A stretch of 5,716 nucleotides of DNA from Bacteroidales bacterium (GTDB taxonomy: Bacteria > Bacteroidota > Bacteroidia > Bacteroidales > UBA932), in contig JAFZFL010000053.1 in NCBI GenBank assembly GCA_017555925.1, positions 1-5,716 of the forward strand, written 5' to 3'. Below the pieces are notes generated by a model. The model had not been told where the DNA came from. It worked only from the letters and a program-made list of their open reading frames with translations, and did not search any database. The translations under genes and the position numbers were made by a program. Numbering within the stretch: position 1 is the first letter of the stretch; the number at the start of each line of letters is the position of its first letter. Positions 5,694 through 5,716 of this stretch are shown one piece after another.

Positions 5694-5716
5694 GCAATTA
5701 GCAATTAGCAATTAGC
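5694..5716 (+). repeat. Tandem heptamer array (GCAATTA), cut by the window edge
   Basis: Three full perfect copies of GCAATTA (5694-5700, 5701-5707, 5708-5714) and the first two bases of a fourth run to the end of the window. The array lies upstream of the peroxiredoxin promoter candidate. Its full length and whatever lies beyond it are not visible. Confidence 0.9.

Noticed and set aside
1..5716. A new defence, mobile or biosynthetic system
   Set aside because: All five substantial genes and the partial one belong to known core families, and no integrase, transposase, toxin, nuclease or phage gene is present.

Overview
The window looks like a chromosomal segment from a member of the Bacteroidota, most likely order Bacteroidales. 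The IlvC, IlvA and IlvE proteins have the Bacteroidales form of each family, for example IlvC beginning MATMNFGG. Start codons are preceded by A/T-rich sequence with no clear Shine-Dalgarno motif, and at least one upstream region carries a Bacteroides-type TAnnTTTG -7 box. Everything reads as core metabolism and housekeeping. I see no phage, transposon, toxin, defence or CRISPR component.

Layout. Positions 1-208 hold the 3' end of a gene for a short, ACT-domain-only regulatory subunit of acetolactate synthase (ilvN/ilvM type). A 97-bp gap follows with three inverted/direct copies of GCATAAAT and a possible tiny leader ORF. Then come ilvC (306-1355, ketol-acid reductoisomerase), ilvA (1367-2626, threonine dehydratase) and ilvE (2697-3719, branched-chain aminotransferase), all on the + strand and apparently one transcription unit. 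A strong intrinsic terminator with a duplicated 5' arm (3741-3802) closes the unit. Next on the + strand is a secreted DUF1460 / NlpC-P60-like peptidoglycan amidase (3912-4772), whose last codons lie inside a three-copy 28-bp tandem repeat (4751-4834). Facing it on the - strand is a 1-Cys/Prx6-type peroxiredoxin (4885-5574) with archaeal-style C-terminal cysteines. It is preceded by a plausible promoter. The right edge cuts through a tandem GCAATTA heptamer array.

How the genes work together. IlvA makes 2-oxobutanoate from threonine. Acetolactate synthase, with its large subunit presumably just upstream and the small subunit at the left edge, condenses pyruvate with pyruvate or 2-oxobutanoate. 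IlvC isomerises and reduces the acetohydroxy acids, and IlvE transaminates the final 2-oxo acids to Val, Ile and Leu. Only dihydroxyacid dehydratase (ilvD) and the large subunit (ilvB) are missing from view. The amidase and the peroxiredoxin are unrelated neighbours under separate control.

On novelty: no undescribed multi-gene system is evident. The observations worth checking are small: the repeat that overlaps the amidase stop codon, the doubled terminator arm, the inverted-repeat/leader-ORF region before ilvC, and the ACT-only small subunit.
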